From: Hyphomicrobiaceae bacterium
Lineage (GTDB): Bacteria > Pseudomonadota > Alphaproteobacteria > Rhizobiales > Hyphomicrobiaceae
DNA length: 64,000 nucleotides
Direction of reading: 5' to 3'
Assembly (NCBI GenBank): GCA_022842785.1
Contig: JALHOW010000011.1
Location: forward strand, 1 to 64,000
Below, piece by piece: positions 8,911-18,325 of the stretch (position 1 is its first letter; each line of letters begins with the position of its first letter). Both the position numbers and the translations under genes were made by a program. The notes beneath the pieces were generated by a model. It was given only the letters and a program-made list of their open reading frames with translations, did not search any database and was not told the origin of the DNA.

Positions 8911-9856
8911 TGGTTTCTCCCTGCTGCCACTTGCGCCGGGCGAGGGCAAAATAGCTGAACAGCGTCGCGAAGACGAGGAAGGGAATCATCGACACCGCAA
9001 TTGCGGAGCCTTCGCCGAGCTGGCCGCCCGGGATGCCGCGCTGGAAGGCGAGCGTCGCTAAGAGATGCGTCGAGTTCACCGGTCCACCTCGCGTAATGGC
9101 GTAGACGAGCTGGAAGTCGGTGAAGGTGAAGATGATGCTGAAGGTCATGACGATCGCGAGGATCGGCAGCAGCATCGGGAAGGTGATGTACCTGAAGCGT
9201 TGCCAGGCGGTGGCACCGTCGAGCATCGCGGCCTCGTAGAGCGATGGTGAGATCGTCTGCAGGCCCGCGAGCAGCGAAATCGCGACGAAGGGAATGCCGC
9301 GCCAGATATTGGCGGCGATCAGCGACCACCGCGCCGGCCAGGCGGTATTGATGAAGTCGACGTTTGTCTCGCGCAGACCTGTCTTGATGAGCAGGTGGGA
9401 GATGATCGAGAACTGCGGATCGTAGATCCACCAGAAGGCGATCGCAGTGAGCACCGTCGGCACGATCCAAGGCAGCAGGATGATCGCGCGCAGGAAGCTC
9501 TTGAAGGGCAGGTGGTTGTTTAGGAGCAGCGCCAACCAGAGCCCGAGGCCGAATTTCCCGATCGTGGCGATTCCCGTGTAGAACACACTGAAGAATACAG
9601 CGTTCCAGAAGATCGGGTCCTGGAGCAGGTACGTGAAATTCTCGAAGCCGACCCAGACACCGGCTCGCCCGATGGTCGTATCGGTGAAGGCTAAGTAGAT
9701 GCCGAGGGCCAGCGGGTACGTCAGGAAGGTCATCAACAGACCGACCGCCGGGAACAGGCAGATCACCACCAGGAATGGCTTCGAGTCGAACAAGCGGCCA
9801 AGCCACGAAGGCTCGGCGCGGCGATGCACCCAAGTGGAGAGTGAGGCGTCGGTCAT
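8903..9856 (-). CDS. Sugar ABC transporter permease, MalF type
   Basis: Partner permease of the same importer, 317 residues with six transmembrane segments. The EAA loop is YEAAMLDGATAWQRFRYITF. The start ATG 9856 gives MTDASLSTWVHRR and lies 61 bases after the binding-protein gene. The frame is open well upstream, across the binding-protein gene, but that is a shadow. The heteromeric MalF/MalG arrangement is standard for the CUT1 family of oligosaccharide, glycerol-phosphate and polyol importers. Confidence 0.92.
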   Translation of the reverse strand: MTDASLSTWVHRRAEPSWLGRLFDSKPFLVVICLFPAVGLLMTFLTYPLALGIYLAFTDTTIGRAGVWVGFENFTYLLQDPIFWNAVFFSVFYTGIATIGKFGLGLWLALLLNNHLPFKSFLRAIILLPWIVPTVLTAIAFWWIYDPQFSIISHLLIKTGLRETNVDFINTAWPARWSLIAANIWRGIPFVAISLLAGLQTISPSLYEAAMLDGATAWQRFRYITFPMLLPILAIVMTFSIIFTFTDFQLVYAITRGGPVNSTHLLATLAFQRGIPGGQLGEGSAIAVSMIPFLVFATLFSYFALARRKWQQGETND

Positions 9857-9917
9857 GGCGCGATTATCCTGCGAGGTACCGGCGGCGCTCGCGAGGAACG
9901 CCGCCGTACCATTCAGT

Positions 9918-11252
9918 CTAGCTACGGAAGAAGCGGCGCGCGCGGCGCTCCGCCTCGGCGGCCGCGGCTTCGGGCGTTGACTGGCCCGAGGCGACGGCGG
10001 CGCACATCTGCACCATGATGTAGTCCGCGTTGGCGGCAGCGGAGGCCTGGCTGATCGGACCCTTGTAGCCGATCCAGAAGTTGCTCCGCATGACGTTCTT
10101 GAACAGAGCAACTTTCGGGTCGCTCTCCCACACCTTGCTCGCGCTGTAGTTCTCGAGCGGCTGCGACCAGTAGCCGAGGTTCGCCTGCAGCCAGGGGTCG
10201 TACTGCTCCTTCTCGAGAAGGAACTGCAGAAGCGACTTCGCGGCATTGGGGAACTTGCTGTGCTTGAAGCACATGGCATTGAGCGTGAGGCCCGCCATGG
10301 GCGACTGATCCAGGCGACCCTTGGGGAGCAGGCTGTGCTGTGTGTCCTCGGCAATCTCGGCGAGCTTCGGGTCACGCTTCAGCGCGAAGTACATCGACAC
10401 GCCGTTCGCCGTCAGCCAGATTTCATTGGCCGCATACGCCCGATTGTTGCTGATGTCGTTCCACGCGACCGTGCCAGGAATGAAGGTCTTGTAGAGCTCC
10501 TGGAGGTACTTCAGCGCCTCGACCGTTGTCTTCTGGTTGATGGCAACCTTGTTGTCCTCGTCGACGAGGAAACCACCGTGCGACCAGATGAGCCAGTTGG
10601 CAAAGCCGTTGCCGTCGCCGACTGCGTTGCCGAGCGCGAAGCCCGAGGGCTTGCCCGCGGCGTGCAGCTTCCGCGAGAGGTCGAGATACTTGTCGTGATC
10701 ATCGGGCGGTGCGTCATAGCCGGCCGCGTTGATCGCCGACTTGCGCCAGACGAGCGGGCCACCCGAGGCGCCGAACGGCAGGCCGATCCAATTGTTGGTA
10801 CCGTGCTTCTTGCCGTACTTCTGCGCGAGCGGCAGCCACCCACCGTACTTCTTACCGATGTACTCGGCGACGTCGGACAGCTCGAGAAGCTTGTCGGTGT
10901 AGATGTGCGGCGCTTCGTTGAAGCCGATGATCACATCGGGGCCGGCACCAGTGTTCGCCGTGACAGCCGTCTGCTGCGTGATGTCCTCCCAGCCGACGAG
11001 GTCGACGCGGACCTCGACGCCCGTCTCCTTGGCGAAGCGCGCGCAGTTCGCGCGGAAGATTTCCTCATCCGGCGGCACGAAGCGCGCGGGACGCAGGACG
11101 CGCAGCGAGGCGCCCTTCTCGATGTCCAGCTTCGGCGGCGTTGCGTCAGCGGTCTTGATGTCGGACTGGGCGTAGGCGAAACCGCCCATCGCGCCGAGCG
11201 CGGCTGCGCTCGCGCCAAGTTGCAAGGCCGTACGTCTGGTAATGAGAGCCAT
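9918..11252 (-). CDS. Sugar ABC transporter substrate-binding protein
   Basis: Periplasmic receptor of the importer, 444 residues. The N-terminus ITRRTALQLGASAAALGAM is a twin-arginine signal, so export is probably by Tat. The mature part has the family-1 extracellular binding fold (VRVDLVGWEDITQQ, GPDVIIGFNE, WIGLPFGASGGPLVWRK). The ligand cannot be told from sequence; CUT1 members bind oligosaccharides, polyols or glycerol phosphates. It lies between the ATPase and permease genes. Confidence 0.9.
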   Translation of the reverse strand: MALITRRTALQLGASAAALGAMGGFAYAQSDIKTADATPPKLDIEKGASLRVLRPARFVPPDEEIFRANCARFAKETGVEVRVDLVGWEDITQQTAVTANTGAGPDVIIGFNEAPHIYTDKLLELSDVAEYIGKKYGGWLPLAQKYGKKHGTNNWIGLPFGASGGPLVWRKSAINAAGYDAPPDDHDKYLDLSRKLHAAGKPSGFALGNAVGDGNGFANWLIWSHGGFLVDEDNKVAINQKTTVEALKYLQELYKTFIPGTVAWNDISNNRAYAANEIWLTANGVSMYFALKRDPKLAEIAEDTQHSLLPKGRLDQSPMAGLTLNAMCFKHSKFPNAAKSLLQFLLEKEQYDPWLQANLGYWSQPLENYSASKVWESDPKVALFKNVMRSNFWIGYKGPISQASAAANADYIMVQMCAAVASGQSTPEAAAAEAERRARRFFRS

Positions 11253-11306
11253 TATGCTTCCTTCCCTAGAGGTTGAAGAGCGGGTTCTTATTGCTTTTAT
11301 TGGCGT

Positions 11307-12359
11307 TTAGCTTGCGAGCCGTTGGCCCGAGCCGCCTGCGAAGAGGTGCACCAGGTCGAGGTCCGGCTTGACGCGGATAGTCTCGCCGGGTCCCGCCGTG
11401 ATACGCTCGCGGAAGGCGCACGTGAGTGGCGTATTGCCGATGCGGAGCATGACCTGTGTTTCCGAGCCGGTGGGCTCGACGATCTGGATGGTGGCGGGAA
11501 TTCCATCCTCGCCAGCGAGCCGCATGTGCTCGGGACGGATGCCGTAATAACCGGCGCCATTGCGGGCAGTGGAGGGCATGGGCATTACCGCGCCGCCCTC
11601 GGTAACGAAGCCGCCCTCGCCGATGGCGCCGGGCAGAATGTTCATCGCCGGCGATCCGATGAAGCCTGCAACGAACAGATTCGCCGGCCGGTCATATAGC
11701 TCGAGCGGCGCACCCGCCTGCTCGATGTTGCCGTTGTTCATGACGACGATCTTGTCCGCCATCGTCATGGCCTCGATCTGGTCGTGCGTCACGTAGACCG
11801 TGGTGACCTTGAGGCGCTGATGCAGCTCCTTGATCTCTGAGCGCATCTGCACACGCAGTTTGGCGTCGAGGTTCGAGAGCGGCTCGTCGAACAGAAAGAC
11901 CTGCGGATTGCGCACGATCGCGCGGCCCATGGCGACGCGCTGACGCTGGCCGCCTGAAAGCTGGCGCGGAAAGCGGTGCAGGAGCTGCTCGAGGCCGAGG
12001 ATTGTGGCCGCCTTCAGTACCTCGCGTTCCATGATCTCGCGCGGCGCCTTGGCGAGCTTCATGGAGAAGGCCATGTTGTCGAACACGGTCATGTGCGGAT
12101 AGAGCGCGTAGTTCTGGAACACCATGGCGATGTCCCGGTCCTTCGGTGGGACCGTGTTAACCACCCGACCGCCGATGTCGATCTCGCCGCCCGTGATGTT
12201 CTCGAGGCCCGCGAGCATTCTGAGAAGTGTCGATTTCCCGCAGCCCGAGGGGCCTACCAGAACGACGAACTCGCCGTCCTCGATGCCGACGCTGACACCA
12301 TGCAGCACTTCGACCGAGCCGAACGCCTTCCGAACCTTGCGGATATCAACCGTCGCCAT
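11307..12359 (-). CDS. Sugar ABC transporter ATP-binding protein (MalK/UgpC type)
   Basis: Energises the CUT1 importer, 350 residues. Walker A GPSGCGKST, Q-loop FQNYALYPHMTV, signature LSGGQRQRVAMGRA, Walker B VFLFDEPLSNLD and the switch His in VYVTHDQIEAMT are all intact. The last 120 residues form the TOBE/OB regulatory domain (YGIRPEHMRLA). The start follows a 311-base gap that probably holds the cluster promoter. The downstream binding-protein gene begins 54 bases after the stop. Confidence 0.94.
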   Translation of the reverse strand: MATVDIRKVRKAFGSVEVLHGVSVGIEDGEFVVLVGPSGCGKSTLLRMLAGLENITGGEIDIGGRVVNTVPPKDRDIAMVFQNYALYPHMTVFDNMAFSMKLAKAPREIMEREVLKAATILGLEQLLHRFPRQLSGGQRQRVAMGRAIVRNPQVFLFDEPLSNLDAKLRVQMRSEIKELHQRLKVTTVYVTHDQIEAMTMADKIVVMNNGNIEQAGAPLELYDRPANLFVAGFIGSPAMNILPGAIGEGGFVTEGGAVMPMPSTARNGAGYYGIRPEHMRLAGEDGIPATIQIVEPTGSETQVMLRIGNTPLTCAFRERITAGPGETIRVKPDLDLVHLFAGGSGQRLAS

Positions 12360-12670
12360 GTTTCCTCCACCGGGCAGGCCGCTTTGCAGCCCATTTTATT
12401 ATTTGAAACTGGTCGCTAGTGGAGCGATCGGTCGCTTGAAGCCCACGGCGGCAGTAGGACGCTCTTAACAGGCTTCTCCCGTGAATGGAAGTAGTGGCGC
12501 GTGCAGAGCGATCTGCACGGATCGACGGTCCAATTTTGCGGTGCGCGTGATCGCGGCGATCGCCCGCGCGCATCGACGAATACTGCCGAAAATGCGTGCC
12601 CCGCGCCGTCGTCCGCTCGGCATGATGAGGCGATGTGGCGTGCAGTCACGTGGAGAGCTGGCGACCACAA
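12360..12670. other. Intergenic region upstream of the sugar ABC transporter genes
   Basis: No gene was found on either strand. It contains a perfect 8-bp inverted repeat with a GCGA loop at 12500-12519 (CGTGCAGA/TCTGCACG) and a shorter one near 12432-12446 (AGCGA/TCGCT). These could be an operator and hairpin between the SDR and ATPase genes. No promoter was identified with confidence. Confidence 0.35.
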
Positions 12671-13423
12671 TCAGTGGAACACGCGGCCGGCGTCGATGAC
12701 GATCGTCTGCCCGGTCATGGTCTCCGTGCGGCACATGGTGACGACCATGTCGGCGCAGTCGTCTTTGTCGGCGGGTTTCTTGAGCAGCGACGTTGCGCCT
12801 GCGCGTTCGATCTGCTCGGCACGCAGATTGGCCGTTGCGCGTGTGCCTTCGAGGAGGCCAGGTGCAACACAATTGACGAGCGTCTCCGGCGCCATCGCGA
12901 CAGCCATGCATTTCGTCAGGTGAATAAGTCCCGCCTTCGAGACGGCGTAGGCGATGGACGAGCCACTCGGGCCGAGCCCGGCGACCGAGGAGATGTTGAC
13001 GATGCGCCCGCGCCCTTGAGCCTTCATGACGGGTGCAACCGCCTTCATGAGACGCATGGGCCCCGTCAGGTTCACGGCCATGATCTTGTCCCACACCTCC
13101 TGTGTGAGACTGTCGAGGTCGGGGAAAGGGATCGCGACGTTATAAGCCGCGTCGTTGATGAGGATGTCCAGCCGACCGAACCGCGCCTGCACGTCACTGA
13201 CGAGGCGATCGATCGCCGCGTGATCGGCGATATCGCAGGCAAAGGCCGCAGCGTTGATCTGATAGTTCGATGCAAGTTCGCGCGCAACGCCTTCAGCCTG
13301 ATCGCGGCTCCTGGCGTACATGACCGCTATGTGCACGCCCTCTTTTGCCAGCGCGTGACAAATGCGCTGCCCGAGCCCGCCGTTACCGCCCGTCACGAGT
13401 GCTACCGCGCCCTTGAGATCCAT
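12671..13423 (-). CDS. SDR family NAD(P)-dependent oxidoreductase
   Basis: Classical short-chain dehydrogenase of 250 residues. It has the cofactor motif TGGNGGLGQ, NDAAYN in place of NNAG, the catalytic Ser in IVNISSVAG, and YAVSK holding Tyr and Lys. The C-terminus (MTGQTIVIDAGRVF) fits the family. The substrate is likely a hydroxy or keto group on an imported sugar or polyol, judged only from its position upstream of the sugar ABC transporter on the same strand. Confidence 0.88.
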   Translation of the reverse strand: MDLKGAVALVTGGNGGLGQRICHALAKEGVHIAVMYARSRDQAEGVARELASNYQINAAAFACDIADHAAIDRLVSDVQARFGRLDILINDAAYNVAIPFPDLDSLTQEVWDKIMAVNLTGPMRLMKAVAPVMKAQGRGRIVNISSVAGLGPSGSSIAYAVSKAGLIHLTKCMAVAMAPETLVNCVAPGLLEGTRATANLRAEQIERAGATSLLKKPADKDDCADMVVTMCRTETMTGQTIVIDAGRVFH

Positions 13424-13568
13424 TTCCGTCCTCCCGTTCTGCTGATCGCGGTCATTGTGCCGTGCCGCCTTCGGGTGGCACTCTGGGGCCGGACCGTGGC
13501 TTGAGGCAAGGTGCTGTCGCGATCGCGGCGCTGCATCTGCGGAATGCGCAATCGGAGGAGCAAGAGGA

Positions 13569-13994
13569 ATGAGTACCGCGGTCGAAGATTTGCTGGGCGC
13601 GTGGCGCCTCGAAAGCTGGTCGTTGGTCTATGACGACGGTCGCCCGCCGGAGTATCCGCTTGGGGACGATGCCAAGGGGCTCATCATGTACACGGCCGAC
13701 GGGCATGTTGCCGCGACGCTCATGAAGGCCAATCGATCCGCTGCGACGCCGGAGTCGGAAACGGCAAGGGCGACAGCATACGCCGAGAGCTTTGCCTACG
13801 CCGGCCGTTACGAGGTCCGCGACGGGACGGTCTTCCACTCAATCGAGATTGCGACGAATCCGGCGCTTGTCGGCTTCAGGAGCACGCGGCATATTCAACT
13901 CGATGGCGACCGGCTGACACTTTCCGGGCCTGATTTCGTGCCGGGAGTATCGCGTACGCAACGGATTGAGTGGCGGCGCGCTCAATCGCGATAG
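13569..13994 (+). CDS. Lipocalin-like domain protein
   Basis: A 141-residue protein resembling the small bacterial lipocalin-like family: LLGAWRLESWSLVYDDG opens a beta-barrel, then GLIMYTADGHVAATLM and GTVFHSIEIATNPALVG, ending in GDRLTLSGP. Such proteins bind small hydrophobic ligands or lack a known role. AAGAGGA precedes ATG 13569. Its last 13 bases overlap the 3' end of the convergent aldolase gene. Confidence 0.7.
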   Translation: MSTAVEDLLGAWRLESWSLVYDDGRPPEYPLGDDAKGLIMYTADGHVAATLMKANRSAATPESETARATAYAESFAYAGRYEVRDGTVFHSIEIATNPALVGFRSTRHIQLDGDRLTLSGPDFVPGVSRTQRIEWRRAQSR

Positions 13995-14770
13995 GAGGCA
14001 TCCTTTCTGTCGAGGAGGCGCAGCAGCGCCGGCCACTCGAGCAGGCCATAGGGGCGCACCGCGCCCGGCGCGTACATGGCCGTCGATTTCTCGACCACCG
14101 CCGGCGAGAGCACATTCAGCTCGGTATTGCACGCGAGCGCGGCGAGCTGCGCCTGACATGATCGCTCGAGCCCATACATTCGATTGAAGGTCTCGGGAAT
14201 GCTCGGGCCGACAGTGAGCAGTCCGTGGTTGCGCAGGATCATGACATCGTTCTTGCCGAGGTGAGCTGCGAGCTTCTCGCGCTCGGAGGGATCGCGCTCG
14301 GGGCCCGTGAAGTCATGATAGGAAATGCGCGGATAGAAGCGATGCGATGTTTGCGTCAGCGGCATGAGCCCGCACTTCAACGATGAAACGGCCATGCCGG
14401 CGATCGTATGCGTGTGCATGATCGCGCTTACGTCCGGGCGTGCGCGATAGATCGCGCTGTGGATCACGAAAGCTGCCATGTGCAAGCCGTACCCGTGATC
14501 CACCTCCGGTTTGACGAGGACATTGCCGCCAAGATCGACACGCATGAACGATGACGCCGTCATCTCCTCGAACAGCAGGCCGTGGAGATTGAGCAGGAAA
14601 TGGTCCGGGTTGTCCGGCGCGCGCGCGGTGATGTGGGTGTAGATCATGTCCGACATGCCGTAGTGATCGGCAAGACGGAAGCAGGCAGCGAGGTCCACTC
14701 GCGCCTCCCATTCCGCCTCGGAAACGGACGAACGCACGGACGCGAATTTCAAACCTTGCCTGCTGCTCAT
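13982..14770 (-). CDS. Class II aldolase/adducin family protein
   Basis: Zinc-dependent aldolase, decarboxylase or epimerase-type enzyme, 262 residues. The metal site is visible as IMHTHTIAGMAVS and MILRNHGLLTVG, and YTHITARAPDNPDHFLLN is the usual N-terminal core. ATG 14770 has GGAGG 7 nt upstream and is preferred over 14824. Relatives act on fuculose phosphate, ribulose phosphate and similar compounds; the substrate is unknown here. It is divergent from the TRAP binding-protein gene, which suggests it may process the imported acid. Confidence 0.85.
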   Translation of the reverse strand: MSSRQGLKFASVRSSVSEAEWEARVDLAACFRLADHYGMSDMIYTHITARAPDNPDHFLLNLHGLLFEEMTASSFMRVDLGGNVLVKPEVDHGYGLHMAAFVIHSAIYRARPDVSAIMHTHTIAGMAVSSLKCGLMPLTQTSHRFYPRISYHDFTGPERDPSEREKLAAHLGKNDVMILRNHGLLTVGPSIPETFNRMYGLERSCQAQLAALACNTELNVLSPAVVEKSTAMYAPGAVRPYGLLEWPALLRLLDRKDASYRD

Positions 14771-15029
14771 CGCGCACCTCCAAGCTATTGGTCGGAGCTG
14801 GTTCAGCGCCCTCCGTTCAAGCATCCTAGTTCACGTGCCTGGCGCCGCATATAGCGGACCTTTCGCATTCGCACGCCGCGATATTGCGGTGCGGGAGGCG
14901 CGATAACACTGCAATTGCTGCAACAAATTGAACAGCCCTGCTCTGGTGAAGCCTCCTTCACAGCGTTACCCTTGACCTGTCGGTGGGCAACCGTAATCCA
15001 CCGGCGGATTGCTCAAGGGAGGAATAAAA

Positions 15030-16139
15030 ATGAAAGCGACTTCACTCATGACTGCAGCGATGACTGCGGTCATGTCGACGACATTGGCGTTCACCGGACC
15101 CGCGTTCGCGCAGCAGCCGCGAATCCTGAAAGTGCAGACCGCGGTCCCCAATGTTTCCACGACGCAGGACGCTCTGAGGTTTCTTGCCGATCGCGTAGAC
15201 AAAATCACCGGTGGCCAGCTCAAGATTGATGCACTTCCTGGTGGCGCAGTCGTGCCGCCGTTCGAAATTCTGGATGGCGCGGCCAAGAAGGTGCTCGATG
15301 GCGCCTATGGCATTTCATACTGGTGGTACGGCAAGAGCCCGACAGCGACGCTCTTCTCCAACACGCCCGCCGGCATCTTCGGCATGGATGCCATCGACTT
15401 CATCGGCTGGGTGTACGAGGGCGGTGGGCTCGAGCTCTGGAACGAGTTCTATCAGAAGGAGCTGAAGCTCAATCTCGTTGCCTTCCCGAGTATTCCTCCA
15501 AGCCCGCAGGCGCTCGGCTGGTTCAAGCGCCCGATCAAGGATCTCGCTGACTTCCGAGGCATGAAGTGCCGCCAGACGGGCATCGTCTCCCAGCTCTATG
15601 CGAAGATGGGCATGGCGGTCGTCAACATGCCGGGCGGCGAAATTCTGCCGGCGGCCGAGCGTGGCACGATCGATTGCGCCGAGTGGGTCGGTGGCGTCGA
15701 GGATCTGCGGCTCGGATTGCATACCGTGTGGAAGCATCACTACGCGCCCGGTATGCACGAGAGCGCTTCGGTTGCCGAATTCGCGATCAACAAGGATGTC
15801 TGGGATAGCCTGCCGCCGCATCATCAGGAGGCGATCAAGTCGGCGAACTCGGAGACGTTCCTGCGCTGGTGGGCGAAGTTCCAGCGGCAGAATGCCGATG
15901 CCATCGACGAGTTCACGACCAAGCACGGCGTGACCCTGCTGAGCCCGCCGCCCGAGATCAATGCAGCGTTCCTGAAGACGTGGGACGAGTTCGCAGCAGC
16001 CGAGGCGGCGAAGAATCCGTTCTTTAAGAAGGTGTATGAATCGCAGCGCGCCTATGCATCGAAGGTCGTGCCGGCTAAGCGGTTCATGTTCCCCGCCTAC
16101 AACATCCAGGCCGACCACTATTTCCCGCCGAAGAAGTAG
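15030..16139 (+). CDS. TRAP transporter substrate-binding protein (DctP type)
   Basis: Periplasmic receptor for a carboxylate, 369 residues. A Sec signal (SLMTAAMTAVMSTTLAFTG, cleavage near AFA-QQ) precedes the DctP fold. FRGMKCRQTGIVSQLYAKMG carries the conserved Arg that binds the ligand carboxylate, and AAERGTIDCAEWVGG is the next family block. AAGGGAGG upstream fixes ATG 15030 over a TTG at 15009. The permeases are encoded convergently beyond a shared terminator. Sequence details resemble the branch for mono- or keto-acids, but the ligand is unproven. Confidence 0.92.
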   Translation: MKATSLMTAAMTAVMSTTLAFTGPAFAQQPRILKVQTAVPNVSTTQDALRFLADRVDKITGGQLKIDALPGGAVVPPFEILDGAAKKVLDGAYGISYWWYGKSPTATLFSNTPAGIFGMDAIDFIGWVYEGGGLELWNEFYQKELKLNLVAFPSIPPSPQALGWFKRPIKDLADFRGMKCRQTGIVSQLYAKMGMAVVNMPGGEILPAAERGTIDCAEWVGGVEDLRLGLHTVWKHHYAPGMHESASVAEFAINKDVWDSLPPHHQEAIKSANSETFLRWWAKFQRQNADAIDEFTTKHGVTLLSPPPEINAAFLKTWDEFAAAEAAKNPFFKKVYESQRAYASKVVPAKRFMFPAYNIQADHYFPPKK

Positions 16140-16159
16140 TGAAGGCGCCCACATAGCGA

Positions 16160-16188
16160 AAAAGGGCGGCCAGTGCCGCCCTTTTTTA
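16160..16188. terminator. Bidirectional terminator between convergent TRAP genes
   Basis: The stem GGGCGGC/GCCGCCC with a CAGT loop (16164-16181) is flanked by an A-run on the left and T6 on the right, so it can terminate both strands. It lies between the receptor gene and the large permease gene. Confidence 0.88.
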
Positions 16189-16208
16189 TGTCCGAGGTGT
16201 GCGCCAGT

Positions 16209-17744
16209 CTATCGCACAGCGTGCGGCAGCCAGAGCGCGATTGCTGGGAACATCAGCATCATGATGAGGACGAACACCTGGATGGCCATGTAGTCCATCA
16301 TGCCTCTGTAGATGGTCAGAAGACTCCACTGCGGCACGACATTGCGCAGGTAGTAGGCGGACATGGCGACAGGCGGGCTCAAGAATGCCGTCTGCATGTT
16401 TACGGCCGTCAACGCGCCGAACCACAACAAGAGATCGAGCTTGCTGAGGCCGAGCTGCAGCTTCTCTACGACTGGCAGCACGATCGGTAGGAACACGAGA
16501 ATGATGACCGGCCATTCGAAGGGCCAGCCAAGCAGGAAGAAGATGAACATGATCAGTCCGAGCTTCCACCAGTCGCCGACAGGTATGGCGAGGAGGGCTT
16601 CGGTGATCATGTTTGCCGTACCGAGCTTCGTGAAGATGGCGCCGAAAACCGTCGAGGCGACGGCCAGGAACAGCACCATGGCCGATGTGATCATCGTGCC
16701 GCGTGCAGCATTGGTCGCGGACTTCAAGTCGAGGCGGCCGTAGACGAGTGCTAGAAGACCTGCACCAAAGGCACCACAAGAAGCCGCTTCCGTCGGCGTC
16801 GCCAAGCCACCGACTATGGTGCCGAGCGTGAAGCCTATCAGTGCAGAAAGCGGCGCAATGCCGAGGATGACAGCGCGGAAGTAGGCATTGCGGTTATAGG
16901 GCAGCGCGGTCAGGAGCGCCGGTATCGCTGCGATGAGTGATATCTCGAATGAGCCAATGCTGACGTTTAACTGTGGCAGGCCGGTGAGACGCAGTGCGCC
17001 GTAGATGAGCACGTAGGCGATCACGACCAGGCAGGCGAGCCCCAGGAACCACACCGGCGCCGCGACCCTCTCGGTCGTCATCTCATGGTAGGCTTCTGCC
17101 TGCTCGTCGCTCGTCATTGGCGGGCCGAGCTTCGGGTTGAGGAAGCTACGGGCAAGCGCATAGACGATGTAGCAGCCGGCCAGCAGGAAGCCCGGTCCAA
17201 AGGCCGCCGAGTAGAGCAGGTTGACGGGAATGCCCATGGTCGGGCCCATCACGACGAGCATGACGCTCGGCGGGATGAGAATGCCGAGTGTGCCGCCGGC
17301 GGCGATCGCACCGGCGGAGAGACGTGCATCGTAGCCCGCCTTGATCATCATTGGGCCGGCCATGATGCCGAGCACCGTCACTGCGGCGCCGACGATGCCG
17401 GTCGCCATGGCGAAGATCGTCGCGGTCAGGATGACGGCGAGATAGAGCGAGCCGCGCATCGTCGCGAGCAGGCTGCGCATTGCGCCGAACAGTCGCTCCA
17501 TGAGCCCGGCCTGCTCGGTCATGTAGCCCATGAAGATGAACAGCGGCACGGCCGGAAAAATCTCGTCCTTCATCGTGCCCCAGATCTGCAGGTAGGCCAG
17601 ATTGAAGGTCTGGTCCCAGCCAAGGCCGATGCCGCCGAAGATGATCGCGAGGAAGAGCAGGGTGAACGAGATCGGGAAGCCGATGAAAATGACCGCGACC
17701 ATGCCGAAGAGCATGATGAAGCCGAGGGTTTCGGTGAAGGTCAT
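16209..17744 (-). CDS. TRAP transporter large permease (DctM)
   Basis: Main transport subunit, 511 residues with about 12 hydrophobic segments. It is typical of DctM: EIFPAVPLFIFMGYMTEQAG, GTLGILIPPSVMLVVMGPTM and GGLATPTEAASCGAFGAG. The length is above the usual 430 owing to an extended central loop (about residues 200-270) with extra hydrophobic stretches, seen in some DctM subfamilies. The start lies 5 bases after the small permease stop, so the two are coupled. Transport is driven by an ion gradient. Confidence 0.93.
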   Translation of the reverse strand: MTFTETLGFIMLFGMVAVIFIGFPISFTLLFLAIIFGGIGLGWDQTFNLAYLQIWGTMKDEIFPAVPLFIFMGYMTEQAGLMERLFGAMRSLLATMRGSLYLAVILTATIFAMATGIVGAAVTVLGIMAGPMMIKAGYDARLSAGAIAAGGTLGILIPPSVMLVVMGPTMGIPVNLLYSAAFGPGFLLAGCYIVYALARSFLNPKLGPPMTSDEQAEAYHEMTTERVAAPVWFLGLACLVVIAYVLIYGALRLTGLPQLNVSIGSFEISLIAAIPALLTALPYNRNAYFRAVILGIAPLSALIGFTLGTIVGGLATPTEAASCGAFGAGLLALVYGRLDLKSATNAARGTMITSAMVLFLAVASTVFGAIFTKLGTANMITEALLAIPVGDWWKLGLIMFIFFLLGWPFEWPVIILVFLPIVLPVVEKLQLGLSKLDLLLWFGALTAVNMQTAFLSPPVAMSAYYLRNVVPQWSLLTIYRGMMDYMAIQVFVLIMMLMFPAIALWLPHAVR

Positions 17745-17749
17745 GTCCG

Positions 17750-18325
17750 TCAGACCTCGATCTTTTCATGCTTGGTCAGGAACACGCCGGTGCGCCAGGC
17801 CCAGAGGCTTTTCATGAGCTCCGACACGCCTTGCATGAACAGGAGCGCGGCGCTTAGCGGGATGATGCCGCGCAAGGGCCATAGCGCAGGCGTCCAGGCG
17901 CCCGAGCTGCCGCGCTCGTTGATCGAGATCGAGTACATGAAGTCATCGACCGATATGTAGAAGAGCACTGCCATGGTGGGCAGGAACAGAAACAGGAATG
18001 CTATGCTGTCGATCATGCCCTTGGTGCGGTCCGAGAAGCCTTCCCAGAGAAGGTCGGTACGCACGTGTGCGCCTTTGAGCAGGGCGAGCGCGCTGCCGAG
18101 CATGAAGAGGGCCGCGTACGACATGGTCGTCACGTCGAGAGCCCAGATGGTCGGGTCGCGCAGGACGTACCGCGCGAAGACCTCGATCACGTTGGCGAAG
18201 ATCAGCGGAATGATCAGGAGCAGGAAGAGGTAGCTCGACAACTCAGTAATCGAGTCGATCGTGCGGATGACGGCCAGATAGCCTCTGGACGGCACCGGCC
18301 GCGATGGCGGCGAGGTGTAGGTCAT
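17750..18325 (-). CDS. TRAP transporter small permease (DctQ)
   Basis: Accessory membrane subunit, 191 residues with four hydrophobic segments: SYLFLLLIIPLIFANVI, then SYAALFMLGSALALLKGAHV with the family motif GAHVRTDLL, then two more. ATG 18325 follows AAGGGG. An in-frame ATG at 18382 with GAGGGA is possible, but its 19 extra residues look non-coding. It forms a unit with the large permease gene; the receptor is encoded separately on the opposite strand. Confidence 0.9.
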   Translation of the reverse strand: MTYTSPPSRPVPSRGYLAVIRTIDSITELSSYLFLLLIIPLIFANVIEVFARYVLRDPTIWALDVTTMSYAALFMLGSALALLKGAHVRTDLLWEGFSDRTKGMIDSIAFLFLFLPTMAVLFYISVDDFMYSISINERGSSGAWTPALWPLRGIIPLSAALLFMQGVSELMKSLWAWRTGVFLTKHEKIEV

